Source of the DNA: Prorocentrum cordatum
Taxonomy: Eukaryota > Sar > Dinophyceae > Prorocentrales > Prorocentraceae
NCBI GenBank assembly: GCA_963575745.1
Contig: CAUYUJ010015694.1
Location: forward strand, 1-60,000
DNA: 60,000 nt
Reading direction: 5' to 3'
The notes beneath the pieces are model-generated. The model saw only the letters and a list, made by a program, of their open reading frames with translations, searched no databases and had not been told where the DNA came from. Numbering within the stretch: the first letter of the stretch is position 1; the number at the start of each line of letters is the position of its first letter. The position numbers and the translations under genes are program-made. Below are positions 45,694-57,649 of this stretch, piece after piece.

Positions 45694-46576
45694 GCGTACG
45701 TGCCTCGGTCGATTCGGCTTAGCGCACAAGTGACCCTTCGCCGGAGTGACACATGTTGCCAAGGGCGCCCTCGAGGGCGCGAAGTTATTCGCGAGTCTTG
45801 CTTCGCGGTGCGGCTCCGATTCCTCCTCATCCTCTATTTTTCCTTTGGGGGGGCGGCGCGAGAGCGCGAAGTGATTCGCGCAGCGCGAAGCGCGAAGTTG
45901 GGCGCCTTTCTGGTGCGGGCTCGCCAGACCCCCTCGGGTCATGAAAAAACCGTCAAGTGTTGACTTTTGGAGTCGATCGATGGCCCTCAAGACGTGAGGG
46001 CATTCCGGGAAGGGCCTCGCCTTCGAGGACCGAAGGAGTTGCTATCTCTTGCTCGGTGGAAGGCGGTGGAGGGGAGGGCGGTGGAGGCTCGCGGAAGTAG
46101 AACGAGGCCGCCTCCGCTGGCGGAAGCCAGCGGAAGTAAAAACAAAGCGTTTTCAAGAGATGACAACATTTCGGTGGTCAGGGTTCCCAGAACCGGCCAC
46201 GTGTGTTAGCCTTTAGCCCAATGCGCGTTTACCCTGGTCAGCTCCGTCGATAGCCCGCAGCCCGTGTTGGCCTCGTTGCCTACGCCGCCCGCGTCGCATT
46301 AAAGGGCTGCGGTGGATAAGCACAGGTTGGCGGCAGCACACGTCCTGAGGATCAGATACCCACGGGGGTCTTCTCGCGGCCCTGGCGGCCCCGGCACGGC
46401 CGCCCACGACCCGATTCGGTACGATCTGAGTCGCCGGCTCGGGCCGCGATTCCGATTCCATTCGATTCGCCGGCATCGGTCGGGGCCAGCTGGAGCCGGG
46501 CGTGGCGGTCCGATCTCGACTCGGGGCGACCCGTTGGCAGCCCGATCCGTATCCGACCCAAGCCGATGTCGCGACT

Positions 46577-46775
46577 CTCGGCGGCGAGCGAGGGGGGGAA
46601 GTGAAAAGGAGAGGGCCTTCTCAGAAGGTTCGGAAGTCCCCCGGCCTTCTGAGAAGTCTTCTGAGCCTTCCCCGAAGACGGAAAAATCTCCTCGGAGGGC
46701 GCGAGGGCTCCTGAGAAGTCCCGCCGCCTCCTGAGAAGGCCTCCTCCTCCCTTCCCCCCCTCGCTCGCCGCCGAG
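46577..46775. mobile_element. GC-foldback element G, copy 1 (199 bp)
   Basis: The ends are CTCGGCGGCGAGCGAGGGGG and its exact reverse complement at 46751-46775. The interior is rich in TTCTGAGAAG/CTTCTCAGAAGG palindromes. Copies 2 and 3 lie at 54114-54554 and 57457-57647. Confidence 0.8.
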
Positions 46776-46990
46776 GCTACACCCCGCTCGGGCCGGCCGG
46801 GCTGGGCCCCCCCCCCGCGGCCTCTCCGGCGCGCGCTGGGGCGCTGGGCTCTGGCTGTCTTTCGCTTCGTCGGCTCCCGGGGGCCTCCCGTGCCGCCTCG
46901 CCGAGGGCGTTCGGGGTGCCCGACGTTCAAGGATCAGTGAGCTCTGGTGTCGACCCAAGGATCAAGCAGTGGCGAGGCGTCCTGGCTCGC

Positions 46991-47162
46991 CTATAGGCCC
47001 CCCAAAGAATGTTCTGAGAACCTCTTGTGGTCTGCACGACACGTTCTTAGAACGCTTCTGGCTGGGACTGTCCTGTTTCAACACATCGGGCTTTTCTTCT
47101 AAGAACAATGCTCTTGTTGTTTACTTTGGGGTTCTGAGAGCATGTCGTGGTAGGCTTATAAG
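46991..47162. mobile_element. TATAG-ended inverted-repeat element, copy 2
   Basis: Left CTATAGGCCCCCC and ATGTTCTGAGAAC; right GTTCTGAGAGCAT, then GGTAGGCTTATA. The interior is homologous to copy 1 (CTGTCCTGTTTCAACA). Confidence 0.7.
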
Positions 47163-47811
47163 AATGCCGGTACGGTCGGTCCTTGCTCAAAAGAAGGGTG
47201 TCCAGCGACACGGGGGTGGTGCAATGGATCTATCGGGGTGCAACAGATCTGGGGCGTGCAACACGTTCTGGTGCGCAGATGTCCTGCTGGGTTCTTGCGC
47301 GCAATACGTTAGTTGCAGCACAATGGAAGACAATTCTCTGGCGCAATACATTCGCAAAACAATTGCCCAGAACCTATTGCATCACCCCCTTTCAGCTGGA
47401 CCCTCTTTTGGGTCAACCGCATTAGCGCTCGCTTCTGGAGGTATCTGATCGTCCTGGAGCGCCCTCGTGGCCGCGGCTGGACCCGCCTCGAAATTCTGGG
47501 CAGGACGCACCTCACGAGAGATCCAGGGGTCGATTGCTGAGACCTTACGGCCGGTGCCGCCGACCCTGGAGGACGACCCTCATGGGGGAGGAGGGAGGCA
47601 AACATGATGGGGGAGGTCGGAATGAGACGCTCTCAAGAGTTTTCGGGAGCAGCACTGGTTTGCCTTGGGGGGCGTCTTCAGAAGACTACAGAAACCTTGG
47701 CAGACAGGTCTTGACATTCTTCTACGCCTCGAGTTGCAGGAGGTGCGGTGGCCACACTCGCCACCGCCGCCACCGGCGCCGTAAACAATACGAGCAGGAA
47801 GAATACGAATA

Positions 47812-48155
<344 letters not shown>

Positions 48156-48189
48156 AGGAGCAGTACCAGTAGTGGTCGCAGTGGCGCTC

Positions 48190-48790
48190 TCGGGGTCTTC
48201 TGGGGGGCAGTTTGTGGGCATATTATTGGTTGGGGGGCCTCGTGGGAGCCTCTTGGGAGCCTTTTGGAGCTTCCTGGGGGCCTCTCGGGGCCTCTTGGGG
48301 CCTCTTGGGGGCCTCTTGGGGGCGTCTTGGGGCCTCTTGGGAGCCTCTCGGGGCCGATGGCTCGAAATGTTCGTTGGGGTCCCCCGTCGGGGCGCCTTCT
48401 TGGAACCGTCTTGGTGGCCTCTTCGGCCATCTTCGCGGCCTCTTGGGCTGTCTTAGGGCCCTCTTGGGTAGTCTTGGGGCTCTCTTGGAGGCCTCTTGGG
48501 GTGTCTCCTAGCGTCGGGGAGCCGAAAAGGCGAGAACGCCAAAAACCTTCCAACACTTTTTTAGGGAAAATTAGCATATTTTCCCTGTTCGGGCTCTTTG
48601 GGAATCGTCTTGGAGGCTCTTGGGGCGACTTGGAGGCCTCTTGGGCAGTGTGGAGGCTATCTTTGCGTCCGGAACCGATCGTTCGGCGATTCGGGGCCCT
48701 CTTGGACCATGTTGAGGGGCTTTTGGGCCATCCCTGGCTCGTCTGGAGGCTTGCGTTGGTCCCGGGACTCCCCGAGGGAGATGGCATTCT
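48190..48790 (+). repeat. Degenerate CTTGGGGCCT-rich repeat
   Basis: About 20 loosely spaced copies of GGGGCCTCTTGGG-type words; similar DNA lies at 28480-29060. The peptide (LGASWGPLG) is compositional. Confidence 0.7.
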
Positions 48791-50325
48791 GACTCGGGAC
48801 CCCCCCCACCCCCGTAGAGGTTTATCTCCGCCCCCTGGAACATGTGTTGTTTCTGCGTATGATCAATCAATTTACTCCTGTGGTTTTGGGGCCTGCTACA
48901 AGCACACTGAAAACCAATTGGCATATTCTCGAAATCGAATCTGGATGCATTTGCATCTGGTTTGCACCATCCCGATGTGACTTCTATTGGAGTCAACTTA
49001 AGATCCTCTAGATCTGGGTTCTACTCAATTCCCATTGACATCAAATTCGGAATCTTCTGGATCTGGGATCTTCACATCGACCATTGACAAATTCACATAA
49101 CATCAAATACCGAACGGTTCTGCAACGAATTCGCTACCGTTTGAGTTCCTCTGAGTTTCTGAGTTGAGGGCCAACGACGTTTTGTTGCAGAACGGGCATT
49201 GTTGAGCTACGCACAGGGGCACTCCAGCGAATGGCACCGCAGGCAAACGCAAGTACGCATCAGCCCCTGAACAGCGAGCTCGAGCAGTTAAGTCATGAGG
49301 TCACAACACGAATTGAAGAAAAAGAGCTCTAGCGCGCGAGGAAGCTTCAATTCTTACTCAATGCATGAGGGCTGTTCAGGAAATCGCAGAGCAGTTCAAG
49401 TAAACGCAATGGATAAGTTTAAATTCAACTTTCGATTGCAATTGCAATGAAAAGGTTAATCCGCAGCAAAGGGCGCAAAAGGGGACAAAAAGGGACAAAG
49501 ATAAACAAGGTGACAAAGGGGACAAAAGAGGACAAAGAGGGGACAAAGGGGACAAAAGGGACACCGTCGAGGAATCAAATTTCTTACTTCCTGCGGCGCC
49601 GCGCTCGGGGAGCACCCGAAAGCACCTGAAAGGCACTCCGAAGGCACCCCGAGGGCACCCGGTAGGCACCTCGAGAGCACCTGGAAGGCACCCACAACAT
49701 CCCGAAAATATATACGACGCTCATGAAACATGCCAACTGAACACCCGCAGGATGCCCTGAAGAAGTTCCCGCAGCGCCACCGGCAAGCAACGGGAATGCA
49801 TCCGAAAGGCACCCGAAGGCCACCCGACAGGCACCCGCAATCGGCTCCTAGGCGAAGTATGAGGAAATTGTTTTCCTGGAAAAATGGTGAACGTTCAATT
49901 GAAATTAGCGCGCCGAACAAGAAAAAACAAAACAAAAAAAAAAAAAAAAAAAAAACTTGCGCCTAGTGGCCCAGGAGCCTCATTTTGAACCGCCCAAACC
50001 AACCCAAAAATTACAAAAAATACACATAAGTTCCCCCTTTTAGGGTCTCGAAAAGCTCCCGTGGGCGGCGGCGGGCGCTTGCAGTCGTGAAACGTGCGCG
50101 CGGTCTCTGGGAATGCGCATGAGAGAACACTTTTTACAGCTTTACATAATCTATGATTCTCACTATCATGTCGAGTTTCGTCGCTCTCTATCTCCCCCTC
50201 TATCTCTCTATCTTTCTCTCTCTCCCTCTCTTTCTCTCTTTGTCTTCGTCGTCGTCCTCCTCCTCCTCCGTCTTCCACGTGAGTTCTTTTGAAGTTCGTA
50301 TCTAAAGGGATTTGCGTGTAATCCG
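48791..50325 (+). other. No gene recognised; AT-richer stretch
   Basis: Less GC-rich than the rest of the window. Contains a GGGGACAAA repeat (49480-49562), a GGCACCCGAAAGC-type repeat (49605-49840), a poly-A run of about 21 (49935-49955) and a CTCTCTAT tract (50190-50240). Confidence 0.5.
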
Positions 50326-50329
50326 CCAC

Positions 50330-50950
50330 AGAGGGAATCCTTATGTAATCCGCCGCAAGAAGGAATCTTTTGGAATCCGCCACGACAAGAATTCCTTTCA
50401 GGCGGACGTGCAAGTTAACCGACGGCTCAAGGGGTACCAGTGGGGGAAAAAAATGGATTCTCACGTTTTTTGCTGAATTTCTGCCTGCGTACCCCCGCCA
50501 CAACAGAAATCCTTTTGTAATCCGCCACAGAAGGAATCTTTTTGGAAGCCGCCACAAAAGGAATCCTTTTTTGGAATCTGCCACAAAAGGAATCCTCTTG
50601 TAATCCGCCATAAAAGGAATCTTTTTATAATCCGCCACAAAAGGAATTCCTTTAAGGCGGACGTACAAGTTGACCGGCGGCTCAGGGGGTACGAGTGAAA
50701 AAAGAAAAAAGAAAAATAACCATTGGAAAATAGAAGAATATATATATACACGAAAAAAACTCGCGTGGTTTGATGAGTTGTTGGTTGGGTACCCCCGCCA
50801 CAAAAGGAATCCTTTTGTAATCCGCCACAGAAGAAATCCTTTTGAAATCCGCCACAAAAGGAATCTTTTTATAACCTTCCACAATAGGAATCCTTTCGTA
50901 ATCCGCCACAGAAGGAATCCTTTTGTAATCCGCCACAAAAGGATTACATA
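50330..50950 (+). repeat. 27-bp tandem repeat
   Basis: Unit: AATCCGCCACAAAAGGAATC and CTTTTGT, itself nearly palindromic around AAAAGGAATCCTTTT. It occurs in two main runs (50330-50660 and 50795-50950) separated by a unit with GGCGGACGTACAAGTTGACC. A reversed fragment lies near 51715-51770. Confidence 0.85.
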
Positions 50951-50964
50951 AGGATTTTCTTTGT

Positions 50965-51368
50965 GGAATATTACCACTTGAATCCAATTCGCCACAGGGG
51001 CCCAGGACCTGAGGGCCTCCAAAAAAACAAAAAAAAAATGACTCTCTGCGTTTTCCAAATCTACGTCCAAATACAATGAAAATTTAGTGTAATATAATTG
51101 TACACAGTTTGATCTGCAGAATACGAACGTGCACAACCCAAATGTAATTAAATTTAAGTGTAGTCTGATCGTGGATTTGAAAATCGCAAAGAGTCTCCGC
51201 TTTTTTGTTTGTTTGCTTTGTTTTTGTTTTTTTGTTTTTGTTTTGCTGGTATCCCCCTGGGCCCCTGGGCTTGGGTTTCAAAACGATTTCCTTTTGTGGA
51301 ATATTACCACTTGAATCCAAATCGCAACAGGGGCCCAGGACCTGAGGGCCTCCAAAAAAGCAAAAAGA

Positions 51369-51465
<97 letters not shown>

Positions 51466-51630
51466 GAGACTCTCTGCGTTTTTCAAATCTACGTTCAGAA
51501 TATAATTAGCAGCACTTGTATTTTAATTGTACACGACTTGACCTGCATATTCCTATCGTGTACAACCCAAATGTAAGTGATTGTAATTATATTTTGGTCG
51601 TAGTTTTGAAAATCGCAAAGAGCCCCAGTT
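50965..51630 (+). repeat. 333-bp tandem duplication with (TA)n and a long poly-A
   Basis: GGAATATTACCACTTGAATC starts at 50965 and again at 51298; GGGGCCCAGGACCTGAGGG, the CTCTGCGTTTT segment and CAACCCAAATGTAA recur in the same order. Copy 2 carries (TA)n at 51370-51393 and about 70 A at 51394-51463 where copy 1 has ten or fewer A. Confidence 0.8.
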
Positions 51631-51719
51631 TTTGTTACTGCTTCTGTTTTGTCTTCATTTTTTTTTTGTTTTTTGGGGCTGGTACCTCCCTAGGCCCTTG
51701 GGTTTGGGTTTCAAAAGGA

Positions 51720-52945
51720 TTTCCTTTGTGGATGATTACAAGAGAATTTCTTGTGTGGCGGATTACAGAGAGAGAGAGAGAGCGAAAAAACTCTACATGA
51801 TAATGAGAATCACAAATTGTGTGAAGCCTCGAAAACGCTTACACGAGCCTTGTTCCAGGGGGCGGAGATACAACCCTTACCCCCCCCCCCCTTACCCTAC
51901 CCACCCCCCATCCTTGCTTCTTGTAATTAAACACCCCCACATCCCCACCGAGCCGGCCGATGGCAACCCCGCCGTCCTAATTGACAAAAAACAATACAAA
52001 CTCAATTTGTGTCTCGCCAACATGTCGTCGAGTTGCGAAAAGTGCAGAAGGAAAGGGACGGAATAAACATCGCTTGGGTAACCATTAGCGGGTGGTCACG
52101 TCCTTCCCATCAGAAAATAATTTAAAGTCAACGTTATTCTCGTCAACTTGGACTTTCTTGTCGTCGACGCTGCGAAAGGTGCAGCAGGAATCGGACGCGG
52201 CGCACATCACGCGCGGACGCCTGGCCAACCCTACGCGGGACCCCCCGTCCTACCTGTCAAAAAACACAGCCATGTCGACGTTTTTCTCGCCAACATGTAT
52301 TTTCTCCTCGTCGGCGCTGCGAATCGCGTAGCGAGAATGGGACGCGGCGCACATCGCGCAGGGACGCCTGCTCGTCAACATGAATTTTCTTGTCGTCGAT
52401 GCTGCGGCCCGTCGGGTTGAGGAGCTGGGCGCGGCGTACATCGCGCGCGGTCCTGTTTCTCGTCGACGTTGCTCAATACGCGGCAAGAATAGGACGCAGC
52501 TCATGTCGTGCGCTGAACGTCTAGCCGCTCACGATATAAGATGAGCGACAGGCGTCGGACACGACGCGCTTGCTTCTTATGTTGCGGGAGGGCGGGTGGG
52601 AGTGGACGGACGGAGCCCTCTGGCTCGTTCGAGCTGGCTAACTTGACCCCACCCTCCACCCCCTCCCCCACCCCCACCCCGCCCCCCACCCGTCGGTGAA
52701 GGGATCAAGGGGAACGGGCTTCCCTTCGACTCAATTACGACGCTGCTCAATTTGAGGTGGGAGACGGCGACGGTTTGAGGTGGGAAACGGCGACGGCCGT
52801 CAGACGGCGACGACAACGGGGAGGGGAGCCGCGAGGGGGACAACAACCATTGCGAACAGCAACGGGGCGGGAGCAGCGATGGAGGCAACAACCACGAAAA
52901 ACAGCCCATTTCACACGCCGACAGGGTCGGCGGATTTCTGTCCCG
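51720..52945 (+). other. No gene recognised
   Basis: Includes a loose repeat near 52010-52450 (CTCGCCAACATG, GTCGTCGACG, GGGACGCGGCGCACATC) and C-rich DNA at 52640-52690. No convincing frame. Confidence 0.45.
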
Positions 52946-53458
52946 CGGGGGTCATTTGGTGTTCAAGGTTCGAGGTTTTCGGATGTGACGTTGCCGTCGG
53001 TTCTCAGCGGTTTTGCACGCTCGGCGTGTTGGACGGCTGCGCCTCGCCGAGGGCGTCCCTGGGGGGCGCCACTTGTCCCGACGGGCAGCCGGAGGCCCGA
53101 ATCATGGCCCGAGGGTTACCGATTCTCACAGACCTCCGACGCATTTGTAAAAGACAAGGCGGAGGTCGTTTGCAGCTTTCGGCCCAGTGGGGCCCTCGCC
53201 AAGCCCTGGGGCCGTCCAAAAGGAATCGAGACGGAAAGCAAGCTTCGGTGGTCCAGGAGCAATTCCGAGGGGTGCCACATGGAAGTCTCCGAGACAATCT
53301 TGGACCTATTCTTGGCGCCCCTGCTTTGGTCCAAGCAACCCAATATGCGTGCTGGACGAGTTGGCTTGTCTGGGGGCCCGAAGACACTTCCAAAGCCTTC
53401 GCAGAGGCCTCCATGGGACTTTCGCAGGTTTTCGGAGGAGGGGAGGCCACGACATGTT

Positions 53459-53583
53459 CTTGGCATCGTTCGGACGTGCGCATTTTATCCCGGCAAGGAC
53501 CATCGAGGAGCATCATGGATCATCTACAAAACAAACACGCACGAAACCGAAACATACAGAATGGACGTCCGAGCAATGGCAAG
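53459..53583 (+). mobile_element. CATCG-ended MITE, copy 2
   Basis: Left end CTTGGCATCGTTCGGACGT, right end ACGTCCGAGCAATGGCAAG. The interior GGACCATCGAGGAGCATC matches copy 1. It makes part of a 335-residue frame that I reject as a gene. Confidence 0.75.
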
Positions 53584-54113
53584 TTTCCGCCACGAGCACA
53601 CAGTACGCATGGCCGGCGTTTCCCGGGTCCCGTGTCCTGCGGGCCTCTGGAGCCCCATCTCGGATCCCAGGACGGTCACAAAAAAACAATTCGGGAGGTC
53701 TAACAATAACCATTCCCGGGATGGGGTCGAGAGGTTCGGAGGCTTGTCCCGAACAAAAACATGACGTCGGATGTTGGGGATGGGGTCGGAGGATCGCACC
53801 GCATTGCCGAAGCATCGGCTATGCGGCGCGATCCGGGGCTGGAGCTTCTCCATCCCGACGGCCCGCGGGGTGTGGTTCTCCATCATCTGCGCCTCGTCGA
53901 GGGCCCTACGGGAAGCCCAGACTCCCCGCGAAACGCCGCCCGGGGCCCGAGTCACGACCCGAGGAGGGTGGAGGAGGACCCATCACGTCCAGGCGCCGTG
54001 GAGGAGGACCCATCACGTCCAGGCGCCGTGGAAGAAAGAAGTGCATCTTGCACTTCCCCTTCTGGAACTCCGAGGCCCTCACGGGCCGATCTGGCCTGAG
54101 ACGTGCCTCACGG

Positions 54114-54554
54114 GTCGAAGGCGAGTCCGGGGGGGCAAGTGAAAAGAGGCAGGCCCAATGAGAAGGCTCGGAAGCCCCCCGGCCTTCCGAGAAGTTTTCT
54201 GAGCCGTCCCCGAAGATACAAAAAGCCTTTCAGAAGGCGGGAGGGCTTCTGATCGGAAATTGGAACATATACATTACCAGTGGCGGGCTGTTTTTCAATC
54301 CCAGGACTTTTCGAGGGTCTGGGACGACGATGGGGTGGTGTGATGTATACTTGTTTCCCCGATGCCCCAGGGAAACAGCGAAAAATGTATACACCAGGGT
54401 CCCGTATACACCAGGATTCGCTCTCCAGGGCAAGTTTCAATGCAGGGCCGGAAAATGCGTCGGTGTATAGAGTTCGATTCCCTATCTGAGAAGCCTCGCC
54501 GCCTTTGAGAAGGCCTTCGCCTTCTCACTATCCCCCCCCCGCTCGCCGCCGAGG
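54114..54554. mobile_element. GC-foldback element G, copy 2, enlarged
   Basis: The left end is degenerate (TCGAAGGCGAGTCCGGGGGG), the right end is CCCGCTCGCCGCCGAG. About 240 bases without counterpart in copy 1 (54245-54485, with GTATACACCAGG repeats) lie in the middle. Confidence 0.6.
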
Positions 54555-54739
54555 GGAGTGCTTCACAAGGGTGGGATCGAGATCTCCAGCCGTGCCCTCC
54601 GCGCCGCGGTGTCCTGCTGCCCCGGAGTCGCGGATCCCAGCCGAGAGGGCTTTGCAGGCCGAGCCGCGCGGCAGCGGGCGCTTTCGAGTTGGCTCCCAGG
54701 CTGCAGCGGGCAGAAGACCAGAGGATCATCACAGGGCAT

Positions 54740-54872
54740 CCTGGCATCACTCGGACGTGTGCATTATTTCTCGGCGAGGGCCATCGAGGAGCATCCTGGT
54801 TCATATTCCGAAATAGCACACGCACGAAACCGGGAAAATGCACAGGGAATGGACGTCCGAGCGATGGCGAGG
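54740..54872 (+). mobile_element. CATCG-ended MITE, copy 3
   Basis: Left end CCTGGCATCACTCGGACGT, right end ACGTCCGAGCGATGGCGAGG; the interior matches copies 1 and 2. The words AGAGGATCATCACAGGGCAT occur just before it and again at 54896. Confidence 0.75.
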
Positions 54873-55564
54873 CATGCCTCTGGCGGGTGGTCCAAGAGGA
54901 TCATCACAGGGCATGGCTCGGGCGGGTGGTTCAGGATCGGGATAAATCGCTCGCGGGCGATCCAGAACGCTCTCAGAGCGTTCCCGAACGCGTTGAGAAG
55001 GCCGCGGCACCCGACATAATTATCCCTCAGAATTGCCGGATCTCAGGGGTCCCCAAATTGTTTCGGGCGGGTGGTAATGGGGGGTGACTTGAATGGGGGG
55101 TGAAGACAAGGGCCCAGGGCCCAAACGAGGCCCTTGAGGCCCCCTGCTGGCTTCAAGAGGGGCCCTAAAGGGCCCATTCGGGGCCCTTCTCTTCACCCCT
55201 CCCTTCACGTCACCCCCATTGCCACCCGCCCGGGTGGCGGCCACGGCTCCGTACAGGCGCAGTGGATTCGCACCCCCTTGCTGTGGTCAGATTCTCCGCC
55301 CTCGCGGCCAGCCTCTCCTCCCTCGCGGCAGCTTTCTCTGGGCTGCGCGCGGAGCGGGTCGGGACGACAGTTGGGGGGGGGATTCCTGACCGGGAGCGGG
55401 AGGCTCCTGACAAGCCCTCCTGCCTTCAAGAAGCCCAGTTTCGGAAGCCTCCGGGCGGCCCTTCCAAGGAGCCCCCTGCCTTCTTGGAGGGGCGCCCCGC
55501 CCTCGCCCAAACCCCCGACCAGGATTCTCCGAAAAGGCGGCCTCCCCGGCGCAGAATCAACTGC

Positions 55565-55738
55565 ACACACAGACTGTCGGCGATCCGTGCGGACTTCTCG
55601 GATCGGCGCTGGGGCGCCCCTGGCGGCGCTTCCGGCGCCACCCGTGGCGCGCTCCGCGCCCCAGGGGCGGGCGGGGGGTGGCCAGCGCCGATCCAAGAAG
55701 TCCGCGCGGCCCTCCGAGAGGTTGTGCTTACGCCCTTT
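55565..55738. mobile_element. Foldback element FB, copy 5
   Basis: Left arm GCGGACTTCTCGGATCGGCG; right arm GCGCCGATCCAAGAAGTCCG. The middle has CTGGCGGCGCTTCCGGCGCC and GGCGCGCTCCGCGCC. Confidence 0.8.
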
Positions 55739-55864
55739 CTTGCTCCTCCAATCCATGCTTGCACGTTTTTGGGGCCGCGCCCCGCTGCGGCGACCCCCCG
55801 CCCCGAGACAAGGGACGGACTCGGCCAGGCGAAATTGAGACTAAGCCAGGATGGATTCTGCCAC

Positions 55865-55990
55865 CTGAACTCGGCCAGGCTGAACTCGGCTCAGGCCTAA
55901 TTCAGCGTGGCCGAGTTCAGCCTGGCCGAGGTCAGCCAGCCGAGTTTAGCCTGGCCGAGCTTAGCCTGGGCGATTTGTTCCCAGCCGAGC
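55865..55990 (+). repeat. Short GGCCGAGTTCAGCCT-type repeat
   Basis: About eight loose direct and inverted copies of CTCGGCCAGGCT / AGCCTGGCCGAG. Confidence 0.65.
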
Positions 55991-56534
55991 TTAGTTGTCC
56001 CCCCCTCGAAGGCCAAGGAACGGTGAGAACGAGCAGGGTGGGCCCCCACCCGCTTCTTGCGCGACGCTGGCTCTTGCTCGGCCCCTCTCCTGCCCCACCG
56101 AGCAGCTGGGTGAGCCTCTCCTTCGGATCGGGCCCCGCGTTTGGGAGGTGTTCCTCCTCCTCCTCCTACTCCTCCTCCTCCTCCTCCTCACCCTCCTCCT
56201 CCTCCTCTCTTAAGTTGTTATGTGTCTCGCATTACATGTGCCCAGACACGCCAGAATCCAGAGGCAATGACCGCAACCACCTGGTCTGAGCTAGGCCCGG
56301 ACGCTTTGGTAGCAAATCATGGGACACTTGCATGTCCTCAGAATTCCGTCTTTGAAGTGCATTAGCATTCGATGGCGTGCGAAAATGTATGAAAAAGCCT
56401 CGACGCGCGTCGGTTTAGCGTCGATTGGCGTCGGTTCGTAAGAGCCAGCAAGATGGCATGGGAGGCTCCCATGAGCATTCACCGAACTTGTCCGCAGCGG
56501 TGGTCGATCGATCGTTCACTCCCGCGCTCGGGAG

Positions 56535-56603
56535 GTGCTCGTCGTGAAGGGGAACCCCAAGTTCGGCGACTACCAGTGCAACAACGCGATGGGGCTCTTC
56601 AAG
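56535..56603 (+). CDS. RARS: Probable exon of arginyl-tRNA synthetase with the FGDYQCN motif
   Basis: The 23 codons read VLVVKGNPKFGDYQCNNAMG, then LFK. KFGDYQCN.AMGL is a conserved block of the N-terminal Add-1 domain in eukaryotic cytosolic arginyl-tRNA synthetases, involved in recognising the D-loop of tRNA-Arg. The exon follows CGGGAG (acceptor AG, then G). The match ends at AAG, before GAGGGGCC, so the donor would be of the GA type or lie a few bases on; GA donors are reported in dinoflagellates. No later part of the enzyme is visible in the window. A lone retroposed fragment is the alternative. Confidence 0.7.
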
Positions 56604-56659
56604 GAGGGGCCGCGCCGGCGAGGAGGATCGAGGAGCTCCATCTCTGGGCGTCCTTGAGA

Positions 56660-56828
56660 GGGGGCCACATGCGAACCCTACCCCTACCCCCTCACGATTT
56701 CTGAGGGGGAGGATGGGGTTCACTTCGTTCACTTCGTTCGGGAGCTCCCGAGCGAAGTGAACCCCACCCTCCCCCTCAGAAACCGCGGGGGGTAGGGGTA
56801 GGCCGGGTAGGGTTCGCATGTGGCCCCC
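56660..56828. repeat. Near-perfect foldback of about 169 bp
   Basis: Left arm GGGGGCCACATGCGAACCCT and TTTCTGAGGGGGAGG and TGGGGTTCACTTCG; the right arm returns the same in reverse complement, around the axis GGGAGCTCCCG. The left arm carries a small internal duplication (TTCACTTCG twice), the right arm an extra GGCCGGGTAG. It begins 57 bases after the second synthetase exon. Confidence 0.85.
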
Positions 56829-57059
56829 TACTTGGGGCCCACCTGGGGGCCTCCCGGAGGTGGTCGGGCCTCGGGAGGAGGGTGGGGGGGCACCGCACCC
56901 GGAGGGCGACTCCCACGGGTGGCCTGGATCTTGAGGGGAGGTGGCGCTTTCCCAGCCACACGTGCCCCTTGAAAGGGGCACCGCGCATGAAATTGTAGCA
57001 TGCGACCCCGAGGCAGCAAGGACTTGCAGGTGCGGGGATCCTTTCTCGGCGACGTAGAG

Positions 57060-57335
57060 GTTTCTCGTCGCGGCGATCCTTTCGGCGACGTGGAGCTTCG
57101 TCGCCAAGGCCGGATCCCCCTCGAAATCCTAGTCAGCCTCGGCCTCCGAGGTAGCACCAGCCCGCAGGGGCGGCGATCCTTTCGGCGACGTGGAGCTTCG
57201 TCGCCAAGGCCGGATCCCACTCGAAATCCTAGTCAGCTTCGGCCTCCGAGGTAGCACCAGCCCGCAGGGGCGGCGATCCTTTCGGCGACGTGGAGCTTCG
57301 TCGCCAAGGCTGGATCCCCCTCGAAATCCTCGTAA
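57060..57335 (+). repeat. 100-bp tandem repeat, about 2.8 copies
   Basis: Unit contains GGCGATCCTTTCGGCGACGT, GGAGCTTCGTCGCCAAGGC and CTCGAAATCCTAGTCAGC; period 100 (57171 and 57271 are equivalent points). Confidence 0.9.
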
Positions 57336-57456
57336 AGACGCAGCCTGGCAGAAGTCCACGGACCAATGGTCGACCTCCCGGACCCCAGGCCCGGACCTCT
57401 GGCGCCTCGGACAGCGCGCCAGAGGATCTGCGCCATCCCTGGCATTTGAAATGAGC

Positions 57457-57647
57457 GTCGGCGGCGAGCCCAAGGGGGGGGAGGTGAGAAGGAGAAGGCC
57501 TGCTCAGAAGGTTCGGAAGTTCCCTGGCCTTTGAAGTTTTCGAAGCCTTCCCCGAAGACCTCTCAGAAGGCTGGAGGCCTTTGAGAAGTCCGGCCGCCTT
57601 CCAAGAAGGCCTTCTCCTTCTAACATCCCCCCTCGCTCGCCGCCGAG
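57457..57647. mobile_element. GC-foldback element G, copy 3 (about 191 bp)
   Basis: Left end GTCGGCGGCGAGCCCAAGGG, right end CCCCCTCGCTCGCCGCCGAG; interior TCAGAAGGTTCGGAAGT and CCTTCCCCGAAGAC as in copy 1. Confidence 0.8.
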
Positions 57648-57649
57648 AG

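Noticed and set aside
52757-53764. 335-residue + strand frame
   Set aside because: It contains repeat family E and a complete MITE copy, so the open frame is not a gene.
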